NCBI GenBank assembly: GCA_050873765.1
Contig: JBNMJK010000010.1
Coordinates: 1 to 48,848, forward strand
Origin: Sodaliphilus sp050873765
Lineage (GTDB): Bacteria > Bacteroidota > Bacteroidia > Bacteroidales > Muribaculaceae
DNA length: 48,848 nucleotides
Reading direction: 5' to 3'
Numbering within the stretch: the stretch's first letter is position 1; each line of letters begins with the position of its first letter. This document shows positions 16,369 through 23,736 of this stretch, in pieces. The notes under the pieces are model-generated. The model saw only the letters and a list, made by a program, of their open reading frames with translations. It did no database searches and was not told where the DNA came from. A program made the position numbers and the translations under genes.

Positions 16369-17322
16369 ATGAAGGTATTTCAGCACGTAAGTGATATTGG
16401 CGACTTGAAGGCCGCCGTGAGAGAGGCGCTTGAGGTGAAGCGTGACCGTTTTGCCAACAAGGCGCTCGGTGAGAATAAGACCCTGCTAATGGTGTTTTTC
16501 AACTCCAGTCTGCGCACTCGCTTAAGCACGCAGAAGGCTGCTATGAACTTGGGCATGAATGTGATAGTGCTCGATGTGAACCAGGGCGCATGGAAGCTCG
16601 AAACGGAGCGGGGCGTGGTGATGGACGGCGACAAGAGCGAGCATCTGCTTGAGGCCATTCCCGTGATGGGGTGCTACTGCGATGTGATAGGCGTGCGCTC
16701 GTTTGCCCGCTTCGAGAATAAGCGCGACGACTACGAGGAAAAGATTTTCAATCAGTTTGTGAAGTACTCCGGCCGTCCGGTGTTTGCGATGGAAACAGCC
16801 ACCGTGCACCCATTGCAGGCATTTGCCGACCTCATCACCATAGAGGAGCACAAGGCAGTGGAGCGGCCCAAAGTGGTGCTCACCTGGGCTCCTCACCCCA
16901 AGGCGCTGCCTCAGGCTGTGCCCAACTCGTTTGCCGAGTGGATGACCGCCACCGACTACGATTTTGTGATTGCCTGCCCCGAGGGCTATGAACTTGACGA
17001 GCAGTTCACCCGTGGCGCAAAAATTACCCACGACCAGAACGAGGCCCTGCGTGGCGCCGATTTTGTGTATGCCAAAAACTGGAGCTGCTTCCGCGACCCC
17101 AATTATGGTAAAATCATCAGCAAGGACATGGACTGGACCATCACTACCGAGAAGATGGCGCTCACCAATAATGGCTACTTTATGCACTGCCTGCCGGTGC
17201 GCCGCAATATGATTGTGAGCGATGATGTGATAGAGGGTGAGCGCTCGCTGGTGATTCCAGAGGCTGCCAACCGCGAAATTTCGTGCCAGGTGGTGCTGAA
17301 GCGTATTCTTGAGAGCCTTTAA
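16369..17322 (+). CDS. argF': N-succinylornithine carbamoyltransferase (argF'-type)
   Basis: A 317-residue member of the N-acyl-L-ornithine transcarbamylases used for arginine synthesis in Bacteroidetes. The carbamoyl-phosphate loop is FFNSSLRTRLST (43-54), not the S-T-R-T-R of ordinary OTCases, and WKLETERGVVMDGDK is the family's specific insert. HPLQAF and FMHCLPVRRNMIVS are the further active-site loops. In Bacteroides fragilis the substrate-specifying residue is a Pro in G-D-K-P-E-H; here that residue is Ser90, whereas acetyl-specific enzymes have Glu. A small residue still favours the succinyl substrate. It lies 44 bases ahead of aroK, in one operon. Confidence 0.9.
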   Translation: MKVFQHVSDIGDLKAAVREALEVKRDRFANKALGENKTLLMVFFNSSLRTRLSTQKAAMNLGMNVIVLDVNQGAWKLETERGVVMDGDKSEHLLEAIPVMGCYCDVIGVRSFARFENKRDDYEEKIFNQFVKYSGRPVFAMETATVHPLQAFADLITIEEHKAVERPKVVLTWAPHPKALPQAVPNSFAEWMTATDYDFVIACPEGYELDEQFTRGAKITHDQNEALRGADFVYAKNWSCFRDPNYGKIISKDMDWTITTEKMALTNNGYFMHCLPVRRNMIVSDDVIEGERSLVIPEAANREISCQVVLKRILESL

Positions 17323-17366
17323 TGCTCCACCTTGCGCCCCCTTTAACTCTCTGTAAAGAAACATAG

Positions 17367-17918
17367 ATGACACCCACTATTTTTTTGATAGGATATATGG
17401 GGTGTGGAAAAACCACCCTCGGAGCCGCTTTGGCGGCAGTGATGAATGTGCCCTTTATCGACCTCGACGACTACATAGAGGAGCGCCACGAAGCCCGAAT
17501 CGCCACCATTTTCAGCGAGGCGGGGGAGAGTGGGTTCCGGAAATTGGAGCAGCAGGCGCTGCGTGAAGTGGCCCACTTAGGCGGCATTGTGGCGTGTGGC
17601 GGCGGCACGCCGTGCTTCAGCGGCAATATGGAACTGATGAACAGCGTGGGACTCACCATCTGGCTCACTACTTCTGCCGAGCGCATCACCGCTCGCCTGT
17701 GTCTGCCAGAGCAGAAGGCAAAGCGTCCGCTGGTGGCGGCCATGGCCGACGAGGAGGTTTTGGCTTATGTGAAAGAGCAGCTCGCGAAGCGCCAGCCGTT
17801 CTACGCCAAGGCGCACCTGCGCTTCGATTCCACCCACATTGAGACCGCCACCGAAACCATCGAGACCGCCAACCTTTTAGCTGGCCTGCTCGCCACGCTC
17901 CGCACCGATGAGCAGTGA
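17367..17918 (+). CDS. aroK: Shikimate kinase
   Basis: A 183-residue P-loop kinase that phosphorylates shikimate at the 3-OH in aromatic amino-acid synthesis. The Walker A loop is GYMGCGKTTLG, followed by DLDDYIEE (shikimate-binding Asp and Mg2+ region) and FRKLEQQAL (F-R-x-x-E motif). VACGGGTPC is the G-G-G shikimate loop. RPLVAA and KRQPFY match the lid and adenine-binding Arg regions. Full length for the family. It lies just behind argF'; the pairing has no obvious metabolic logic beyond amino-acid synthesis. A strong convergent terminator follows at 17958-17983. Confidence 0.93.
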   Translation: MTPTIFLIGYMGCGKTTLGAALAAVMNVPFIDLDDYIEERHEARIATIFSEAGESGFRKLEQQALREVAHLGGIVACGGGTPCFSGNMELMNSVGLTIWLTTSAERITARLCLPEQKAKRPLVAAMADEEVLAYVKEQLAKRQPFYAKAHLRFDSTHIETATETIETANLLAGLLATLRTDEQ

Positions 17919-17957
17919 GCGCGGCGAGTAGATGTAAATTCAGAATTAAAACAAACA

Positions 17958-17983
17958 AGCGGACGTGGATTGCCACGTCCGCT
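17958..17983. terminator. Bidirectional terminator between aroK and the beta-barrel gene
   Basis: A perfect 11-bp stem (AGCGGACGTGG / CCACGTCCGCT) with a 4-base loop between two convergent genes. Confidence 0.85.
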
Positions 17984-18039
17984 ATCATTATTATGAAAAG
18001 AGCCCATTGCCATTAAAGCAACAGGGTGATGGAGAGCTA

Positions 18040-18603
18040 TTAGAATTTCACACCCACAGAGATGGAAACGTTGTCGTTCTTGAGCGAGCTTCTTTTCACT
18101 GCGTCGGTCAAGCCGAAGTCGTAGCCAATGGCCACGTTGAACTTACGGGAGAACTCAAAGCCCACACGCAGGCCTAAGCCAGCGTCGAAGCGCTCAAAGC
18201 CCACCTCGTCGCTAAAGGTGTCGGTGCCTTCGGTGGTGCCAAACAGCCCGATGCCGAAGTAAGGGCCGAACTCGCCAAACATGGCCACATTGCTTGCGAT
18301 AGGGTGCTTGTAGCCAATATGGATAGGAATTTCAAGATAGAACGGGTTGTAGGTGATGCCATGCGACTTGGTGCCCTTCAGCGAGAGCAGTGCAGCGCCG
18401 TTCACATACACGCCTTTAGTCTGGCGCTGGAAGGCGTAGGTGCCGCGCACGCCAAGGTGGAAGCCTACACGGGAGCTGCACCCGGAACCGTCGAGGTCGG
18501 AAATGTTCATGCCCACCACACCTTCAAACTGAATGTCTTTCGCCGAGGCGGCAGTGCCAGCCGCCAGAATCACAGCGATGAATAATGATAATAGATTTTT
18601 CAT
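18040..18603 (-). CDS. Small outer-membrane beta-barrel protein
   Basis: The frame is open further upstream, but the ATG at 18603 gives a clean signal peptide (MKNLLSLFIAVILAAGTAAS, cut before KDIQFEG), so that start is chosen; the product has 187 residues. The mature part has alternating strands (GVVGMNISDLDG, GFHLGVRGTYAF, GVYVNGAALLSL, FNVAIGYDFGLTD) and ends VSISVGVKF with a terminal Phe. This is the pattern of the PorT/OmpA-like 8-stranded barrels common in Bacteroidales. No enzyme or ligand can be inferred. It has a ~130-base leader region separating it from the end of the ATPase gene upstream. Confidence 0.75.
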   Translation of the reverse strand: MKNLLSLFIAVILAAGTAASAKDIQFEGVVGMNISDLDGSGCSSRVGFHLGVRGTYAFQRQTKGVYVNGAALLSLKGTKSHGITYNPFYLEIPIHIGYKHPIASNVAMFGEFGPYFGIGLFGTTEGTDTFSDEVGFERFDAGLGLRVGFEFSRKFNVAIGYDFGLTDAVKRSSLKNDNVSISVGVKF

Positions 18604-18733
18604 AATAGGGTCTGTTTTGTTGAATTGTTTAGTTATTAAAAAATTTCTTGCTCGCAAATATATGTATAATTTCTCAACGCACAAGCACCGCTCAAATTTT
18701 TTAACTAAAATATCCCACCGCCCCCGCCTCGCC

Positions 18734-20101
18734 TCAAAGCACCGGGTGAGTGAAGCAGGATACTGCATAAAGCGGATAAATGCTTACAGTGAGTGTGCGC
18801 TCACCGCAGGTGTATGTTAAAACAGAGAAATTTTCTAACGAGCACCTGATAGCCTTTGATAAGCCTTTTTTCTGCAGAAAATATCTTAAGCTCTTCATTT
18901 TGCCGCTTGTTCCAGATTTCACCTCTATTGGCAGTATTTCCAGGTTTTTACTTACCACATAGTCCACTTCCGAAGAAGTGCCCCTGTCGGTATTCTCCCA
19001 ATAATATAAGTCCTGGCTTAAAAGAGGGCTTGAATACTTAAGCATTTCAAGGCCCACCTCCATTTCTGCGAGCCCTCCTTTGTTGACGAGCTCATCGGCG
19101 GCGCCGGCAAGAATCTTTTCCGACAGTTGTTGGGTGCCACCGAGTTCCATGTCGAGCACGCGCAGTAGCAGTCCGCTGTCTAAATATATATACTTCCGAA
19201 AATTCGCATTTCCCTGGGCGCCCAACGGAAGCCCATTTGCCGATGTGTGGCTCACCTGTTTCACTATTCCAGCATTACAAAGAAGCTCCAGGGCTTTTTT
19301 CACCTCCGCTGCTCGATACTCACCTTCCACCCTGTTATACACAAATTTATCTCCTATCTGCTGAATCACGCTTTGCAAGGTGTTTCTTAATAGCTGAGGG
19401 CTTATTTTTGAGCCATATTTTGCGAAATCGTCGTAATAAGTTTGCTGTATGTCGTTCTGCTCGTACATACATTTTTTATAGTCGTGGGTTTCAATCCATT
19501 TCAGCACACTTGCAGGCATTCCGCCCACCATTAAAAAGATGCGGTATTGCTGTGCAAGTTCGGTGTGGAGTGCGAAAAACAAAGGGTGTTCGGGCGAGGC
19601 ATCTTTTTTTGCTTTCACCCAGTCGGCCTTGTCTTGGGCTATAAGGAATTCATCGAAAGATAAAGGATACATGAAAATAGAGCGCACTCTCCCCACACCG
19701 AAAGAAGAAATGTCTTTTAATGCAAATTCCAGTAGTGATCCGGCTGCCACTACGTGGAGCTCTGGAAAGTCTTCCTTAAAAAACCATAGCGATTTTATGG
19801 CCGCAGCACACGACTGTATTTCGTCAAGAAAGAGTAGCGTTTTGCCTGGAATTATTGGCTGCTTGAAGAGAATGCCTAATTTTTGAGAAAGGTCTTTCAC
19901 ATCCGACGATTCTTCAAAGAGGCTTTTGAGTTCTTGCCTTTTTTCAAGATTCACTTCTATATAGTGAGGAAAACTTTCACCAAGATGCCTTATAGCTCTT
20001 GATTTTCCTACTTGTCTTGCACCTCTAACCAATAGTGGTTTGTGATTAGGATCATCTTTCCAATTTTGTAGATATTTATCTATTTCTCGAGGTAAATACA
20101 T
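18734..20101 (-). CDS. DUF4143 AAA+ ATPase no. 1 (with nuclease-like C-terminal domain)
   Basis: A 455-residue member of the AAA_14/DUF4143 family. Walker A is GARQVGKS (27-34) and Walker B LLFLDEIQ (89-96), followed by a sensor-1-like AAGSLLE (119-125). The C-terminal DUF4143 part carries a PD-(D/E)xK-like pattern, SEVDYVV (Glu378, Asp380) and PIEVKSG (Glu393, Lys395), with all key residues present. The biological role of the family is unsettled. Its promoter (20132-20161) overlaps the last unit of a 33-bp tandem array (20148-20308). It lies downstream of pdxB, same strand, but has its own promoter. A paralogue at 25707 has the same layout with a different repeat. Confidence 0.9.
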   Translation of the reverse strand: MYLPREIDKYLQNWKDDPNHKPLLVRGARQVGKSRAIRHLGESFPHYIEVNLEKRQELKSLFEESSDVKDLSQKLGILFKQPIIPGKTLLFLDEIQSCAAAIKSLWFFKEDFPELHVVAAGSLLEFALKDISSFGVGRVRSIFMYPLSFDEFLIAQDKADWVKAKKDASPEHPLFFALHTELAQQYRIFLMVGGMPASVLKWIETHDYKKCMYEQNDIQQTYYDDFAKYGSKISPQLLRNTLQSVIQQIGDKFVYNRVEGEYRAAEVKKALELLCNAGIVKQVSHTSANGLPLGAQGNANFRKYIYLDSGLLLRVLDMELGGTQQLSEKILAGAADELVNKGGLAEMEVGLEMLKYSSPLLSQDLYYWENTDRGTSSEVDYVVSKNLEILPIEVKSGTSGKMKSLRYFLQKKGLSKAIRCSLENFSVLTYTCGERTLTVSIYPLYAVSCFTHPVL

Positions 20102-20131
20102 ATATGGCTATTATTTAGTTGATTATAGGCA

Positions 20132-20161
20132 CAAAGATAGGGAAAATTTGACAAAAGTCAA
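20132..20161 (-). promoter_or_regulatory. Promoter of DUF4143 ATPase no. 1
   Basis: Minus strand: TTG (20159-20161), a 19-bp spacer and TATCTTTG (20132-20139). The -33 element lies inside repeat unit 1 of the 33-bp array, in a TTGAC-TTTT-GTCAA dyad. Confidence 0.75.
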
Positions 20162-20308
20162 GGGAATAATAGGTTGTTTTTTGACAAAAGTCAAGGGAAT
20201 AATAGGTTGTTTTTTGACAAAAGTCAAGGGAATAATGGGTGGTTTTTTGATAAAAGTCAAGGGAATAACGGGCGGTTTTTTGATAAAAGTCAAGGGAATA
20301 ATGAGCTT
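20148..20308 (-). repeat. Tandem array of five 33-bp units upstream of ATPase no. 1
   Basis: Units begin at 20148, 20181, 20214, 20247 and 20280 (last one incomplete). The conserved core, on the plus strand, is TTGAYAAAAGTCAAGGGAAT, which contains the dyad TTGAC-AAAA-GTCAA in the three gene-proximal units. The other ~10 bases vary (AGGTTG, GGGTGG, GGGCGG), with more change in the units furthest from the gene. The array fills the space between the pdxB stop and the ATPase promoter. Confidence 0.95.
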
Positions 20309-20320
20309 GATGGCTTTACG

Positions 20321-21328
20321 CTACATCACTTCGGGGCGAAGATGGTAGTGGTTGCGGAGGTTCTCAAAATTGGTGGCTGTGGGGCTGGATTTGAGCATGG
20401 CGGTGTCGGTGAGCGGGTTGTAGCTGTCCATCACTTGCTGCAGGGTCACTTTTTCCACGCCGCCGTAGGGCGCTTCTGCTGCAAGTGGAGTGGCATGCCA
20501 GCCAAATTCCTTGTTGAGCGCCTCAATCACCATGGCTGTGCCTCTGCGCTTGCCATCGGCAGAGTAGCCTGCAATATGCGGAGTGGCCACAAAAGCCTTA
20601 TGGAGAAGCTGGCGGTTGATTTCCGGCTCGTTTTCCCAGCAGTCAATTGCCACATCGCCATGCCACATCGCCAGTGAGGCGTTATGGCAGATAGGGCCAC
20701 GGGCGGCATTCATAAGCAGGCGCAAATTTGTGGCTTTTTGCAGAAACTGCTCATCGCTGAGGTGGAGCGTGGAAAGTGCGCCACTGCGGTATAGCGGTGT
20801 GTGGAAGGTGATGATGTGGCTTTTAGCCACCACTTCATCTATGGTGCAGAAAGTAGATGAGCCTTCTTTTTGTGCTCGTGGAGGGTCGCACAGCAGCACC
20901 TGAAAACCTAATTGCGCAGCCCATCGCGCCACGATGCTTCCCACATGGCCCACGCCCACAATGCCCAGCACCAAGTGGTGGGGCGCCTCGATTCCCTCTT
21001 TGCGCATCCACATGCCTATGGAGCTGAGCACCCATTGTGCCACGGCGGGGGCGTTGCACCCCGGTGCGTTCACCACCTTGATGCCCGCCTTGCGGCAGTA
21101 GTCGAGGTCGATGTGGTCGGTGCCGATGGTGGCGGTGGCAATCATGCGCACCCGGCTGCCGGCAAGCAAAGCCTCGTCGCAACGTGTGCGTGTGCGTGTG
21201 ATGAGCACATCGGCATCTTTTACCGCACTGGCGGTGATGGCAGAGGTTTCGAGATACAGCACTTCTTGGGCGTAAGGCTCCAAGAGGCCGCTGATGTATG
21301 GGATATGGTTTTCAACTACGATTTTCAT
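20321..21328 (-). CDS. pdxB: 4-phosphoerythronate dehydrogenase
   Basis: A 335-residue D-2-hydroxyacid dehydrogenase that oxidises 4-phospho-D-erythronate in the DXP-dependent pyridoxal phosphate pathway. Features in order: ITRTRTRCDEALLAGSRVRM, ATIGTDHIDLDYC, NAD loop GIVGVGHVGS, catalytic Arg in NAARGP, Glu in CWENEPEI and His in TPHIAGYS. The C-terminal extension (about 285-335) is the PdxB-specific dimerisation part that separates it from SerA. Last gene of the minus-strand purD / membrane protein / pdxB run, 12 bases after the membrane protein gene. Confidence 0.9.
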   Translation of the reverse strand: MKIVVENHIPYISGLLEPYAQEVLYLETSAITASAVKDADVLITRTRTRCDEALLAGSRVRMIATATIGTDHIDLDYCRKAGIKVVNAPGCNAPAVAQWVLSSIGMWMRKEGIEAPHHLVLGIVGVGHVGSIVARWAAQLGFQVLLCDPPRAQKEGSSTFCTIDEVVAKSHIITFHTPLYRSGALSTLHLSDEQFLQKATNLRLLMNAARGPICHNASLAMWHGDVAIDCWENEPEINRQLLHKAFVATPHIAGYSADGKRRGTAMVIEALNKEFGWHATPLAAEAPYGGVEKVTLQQVMDSYNPLTDTAMLKSSPTATNFENLRNHYHLRPEVM

Positions 21329-21340
21329 ATTCTCTCCTCG

Positions 21341-22339
21341 TTAAAGAAAGTAAAAGCAAATGTGGCTTGTGGCGCACGCAAGCACAAAGAGCACCATGAA
21401 TATGTAGCGGCGCGACACGTTGGCGTGAATGGTGTAGGCTTGTGCCACCTGAATGGCAAAGCAATAGTTGATGAGCGCCAGATACACGAAAAAGTTGCGA
21501 TAGTCGATGGCCATCATCAGAATGGCGAAAAGCGCCAGCACCAGGTAAAACGAATTGTAAACGCGCAGCTGCAGGCGGTACGACATAATCTTCATCACAT
21601 TGATGACGATAAACGCGAAGGTGAACACGCCCACTATCGCCAGCCCGATGAGAATGACGGGAATTTGCCGCGCGCTGAGCACCATCAGTGCCTGGCCATA
21701 CACAGGAGGCATGGCCGATGCAGGATCCACCAGTCCAAGCCCTATCGCCAGCCAGAAGGGGGTGATAAGCCCAAACACCGCTGCCAGCACGCCCCGGAAA
21801 TTGATGGCGCGCATTTGCAGAAAGCCAATGAAGAACGGCACTACAAGCGCTAAAAACGCATACTGAAACAGGCTGCATACGGCCACCAGGAAAAACACGA
21901 GAAACACCCGCTGCTGCGACACCTGCTTGAGCTGATAGGTGGAAAACATCAGGTGCTGCACGATGAGTGTGAGCAGGCACAGCCCGGTGCCTGTGCTGAA
22001 CTGTGTGGTGGCAAACGGACATGCCAGCTGCAGCGCTAAAAATGTGGAGCCATAGATGAAGGTGACCTCGCGAATGAAGGTGTAGGCCTTGTTGAGCAGC
22101 ACTGTGAGCGCCACAATGGCAAACACGCACACCGTGTTCGCGGCGTAGGACACGAGGGGGTGACCGAGCAGCTGGTCGATGTCGTTGAAAAACACCCCGT
22201 TGCCGCTCGCCACCGATGCGTTGAACCGCCCGGAGGCAAACGCCACATACGACACCGCCACATACACCAGCCCCATGATGGTGAGCAGGGTGCGTGAATT
22301 AAAGAAGTCGTTGATTTTTTCTTCTCTGTACGTTGTCAT
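21341..22339 (-). CDS. Multi-pass inner-membrane protein of unknown function
   Basis: A 332-residue protein with roughly nine hydrophobic helices separated by short loops (e.g. LLTIMGLVYVAVSYVAFASG, RVFLVFFLVAVCSLFQYAFL, ILIGLAIVGVFTFAFIVINV). The N-terminus is cytoplasmic-looking (MTTYREEKINDFFNSRT). It resembles the DUF6427-type Bacteroidetes membrane proteins in size and topology, but I cannot confirm the family. It lies between purD (50 bases upstream) and pdxB (12 bases downstream), a layout suggesting co-transcription with nucleotide and cofactor genes. No catalytic motif or transporter signature is visible. Confidence 0.7.
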   Translation of the reverse strand: MTTYREEKINDFFNSRTLLTIMGLVYVAVSYVAFASGRFNASVASGNGVFFNDIDQLLGHPLVSYAANTVCVFAIVALTVLLNKAYTFIREVTFIYGSTFLALQLACPFATTQFSTGTGLCLLTLIVQHLMFSTYQLKQVSQQRVFLVFFLVAVCSLFQYAFLALVVPFFIGFLQMRAINFRGVLAAVFGLITPFWLAIGLGLVDPASAMPPVYGQALMVLSARQIPVILIGLAIVGVFTFAFIVINVMKIMSYRLQLRVYNSFYLVLALFAILMMAIDYRNFFVYLALINYCFAIQVAQAYTIHANVSRRYIFMVLFVLACATSHICFYFL

Positions 22340-22389
22340 TGGTCTGGTGTTTGCCTCTGTTGGGCGTGTATTTCATAAAGTGGGTGATG

Positions 22390-23670
22390 CTATTTGAGGT
22401 CGAAGCCTATATCGTGGCGGAAATAGCTCTTCTCAAATTTTATTTTGGCAATGTTGCTGAACGACTGCGCCAGAGCCTCGTCCTTGGTGGCGCCATAGCT
22501 GGTGACTGCCAGCACGCGTCCGCCTGCGGTTACAAGTTCACCGGCATCGTTGCGGGCAGTGCCGGCGTGAAACACCACGCTGTCCTTCACCGTGTCGAGC
22601 CCCTCAATCACCTTGCCCTTCTCGTAGGCTTCGGGGTAACCGCCGCTCACCATCATCACGGTCACGGCATAGCGTGGGTCTATTTCTACAGGAGTGCGGT
22701 CGAGCGTGCCGCTTGCTGCGGCTTCAAGCAGTGCCACAAGGTCGCTCTTCAGGCGTGGCATCACCACTTCGGTTTCGGGGTCGCCCATGCGGCAGTTGTA
22801 TTCTATCACATAGGGATCGCCCTCCACATTGATCAGGCCGAAAAACACAAAGCCGGTGTAGGGCAACTTCTCTGCCTTCAGCCCGGCGATGGTGGGCTCC
22901 ACGATGCGCTCCTTCACTTTACGCATGAATGTGCTGTCGGCAAAGCTCACTGGCGACACGCTGCCCATGCCACCGGTGTTGAGGCCCTTGTCGCCCTCGC
23001 CAATGCGCTTGTAGTCTTTAGCCACGGGAAGCAGCTGGTAGTGCTCGCCGTCGGTGAGCGCAAACACCGAACATTCGATGCCCGACAAAAACTGCTCTAT
23101 CACCACGGTGGCGCTTGATTTGCCAAACATGCCGTCAAGCATGTGGCGCAGCTCGCGCTTGGCCTCGTCGAGGCTGTCGATAATCAGCACGCCCTTTCCT
23201 GCCGCCAAGCCATCGGCTTTCAGCACATAGGGTGGCTTCTGGATTTCGAGAAACGCGAATCCTTTCTCCATATTGTCGGCCGTAACGCTTATGTAGGCGG
23301 CTGTGGGAATGGAATGGCGGTGCATAAACCCTTTTGCAAAATCCTTGCTGCCCTCAAGCTGCGCACCACCTTTCGACGGACCAATCACCTTCACGCCCTT
23401 CAACGCGTCGGTGGAGTGGAAATAGTCGGCTATGCCAGCCACCAGAGGGTCTTCGTTGCCCACCACCAGCATCGTGATGCCAGCTTCGGCGGCAAACTTT
23501 CCTACGGCCTCGAAATCCATAGGCGAAAGGGGCACATTGGTGCCATACTGGGCAGTGCCTGCATTGCCTGGGGCGATATACAGACTGTCGAGAAGTTCAC
23601 TTTGGCTCAATTTCCATGCGATGGCACATTCGCGGCCACCTGAGCCCAGCAGCAAGATTTTTTGCTTCAT
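22390..23670 (-). CDS. purD: Phosphoribosylamine-glycine ligase (GAR synthetase)
   Basis: A 426-residue ATP-grasp enzyme for the second step of purine synthesis: 5-phosphoribosylamine + glycine + ATP to GAR. It starts KILLLGSGGRECAIAWKL, the N-domain PRA-binding loop (G-S-G-G-R-E-x-A). APGNAGTA, GPSKGGAQLEGSKDFAK, YVLKADGLAAGKGV (ATP-grasp) and EYNCRMGDPETEVVMPRL (Mg2+/ATP end) are all in place and in the right order. KRIGEGDKGLNTGGMGSVSP is the PurD signature. Full length, intact. It follows the THUMP methyltransferase by 66 bases. Confidence 0.96.
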   Translation of the reverse strand: MKQKILLLGSGGRECAIAWKLSQSELLDSLYIAPGNAGTAQYGTNVPLSPMDFEAVGKFAAEAGITMLVVGNEDPLVAGIADYFHSTDALKGVKVIGPSKGGAQLEGSKDFAKGFMHRHSIPTAAYISVTADNMEKGFAFLEIQKPPYVLKADGLAAGKGVLIIDSLDEAKRELRHMLDGMFGKSSATVVIEQFLSGIECSVFALTDGEHYQLLPVAKDYKRIGEGDKGLNTGGMGSVSPVSFADSTFMRKVKERIVEPTIAGLKAEKLPYTGFVFFGLINVEGDPYVIEYNCRMGDPETEVVMPRLKSDLVALLEAAASGTLDRTPVEIDPRYAVTVMMVSGGYPEAYEKGKVIEGLDTVKDSVVFHAGTARNDAGELVTAGGRVLAVTSYGATKDEALAQSFSNIAKIKFEKSYFRHDIGFDLK

Positions 23671-23736
23671 TGTTTGATAAAAAAATATGTGTAGGTTTTG
23701 AAGATTGCTTTACGGTGAGGGTGTGCGCTGATGAAG

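Noticed and set aside
20148..20308. The 33-bp array as a CRISPR array
   Set aside because: Units are contiguous with no unique spacers of constant length, and no Cas genes are in the window. The same applies to the array at 25495.
20148..20348. The array as a coding repeat (11-residue repeats such as TKVKGIIGCFL)
   Set aside because: 33 bp is a multiple of three, so frames stay open by arithmetic. The peptide is not like any real protein and overlaps the ATPase promoter. The minus-strand frame over the other array (25382-25591, repeats of HFFCRT) is rejected for the same reason.
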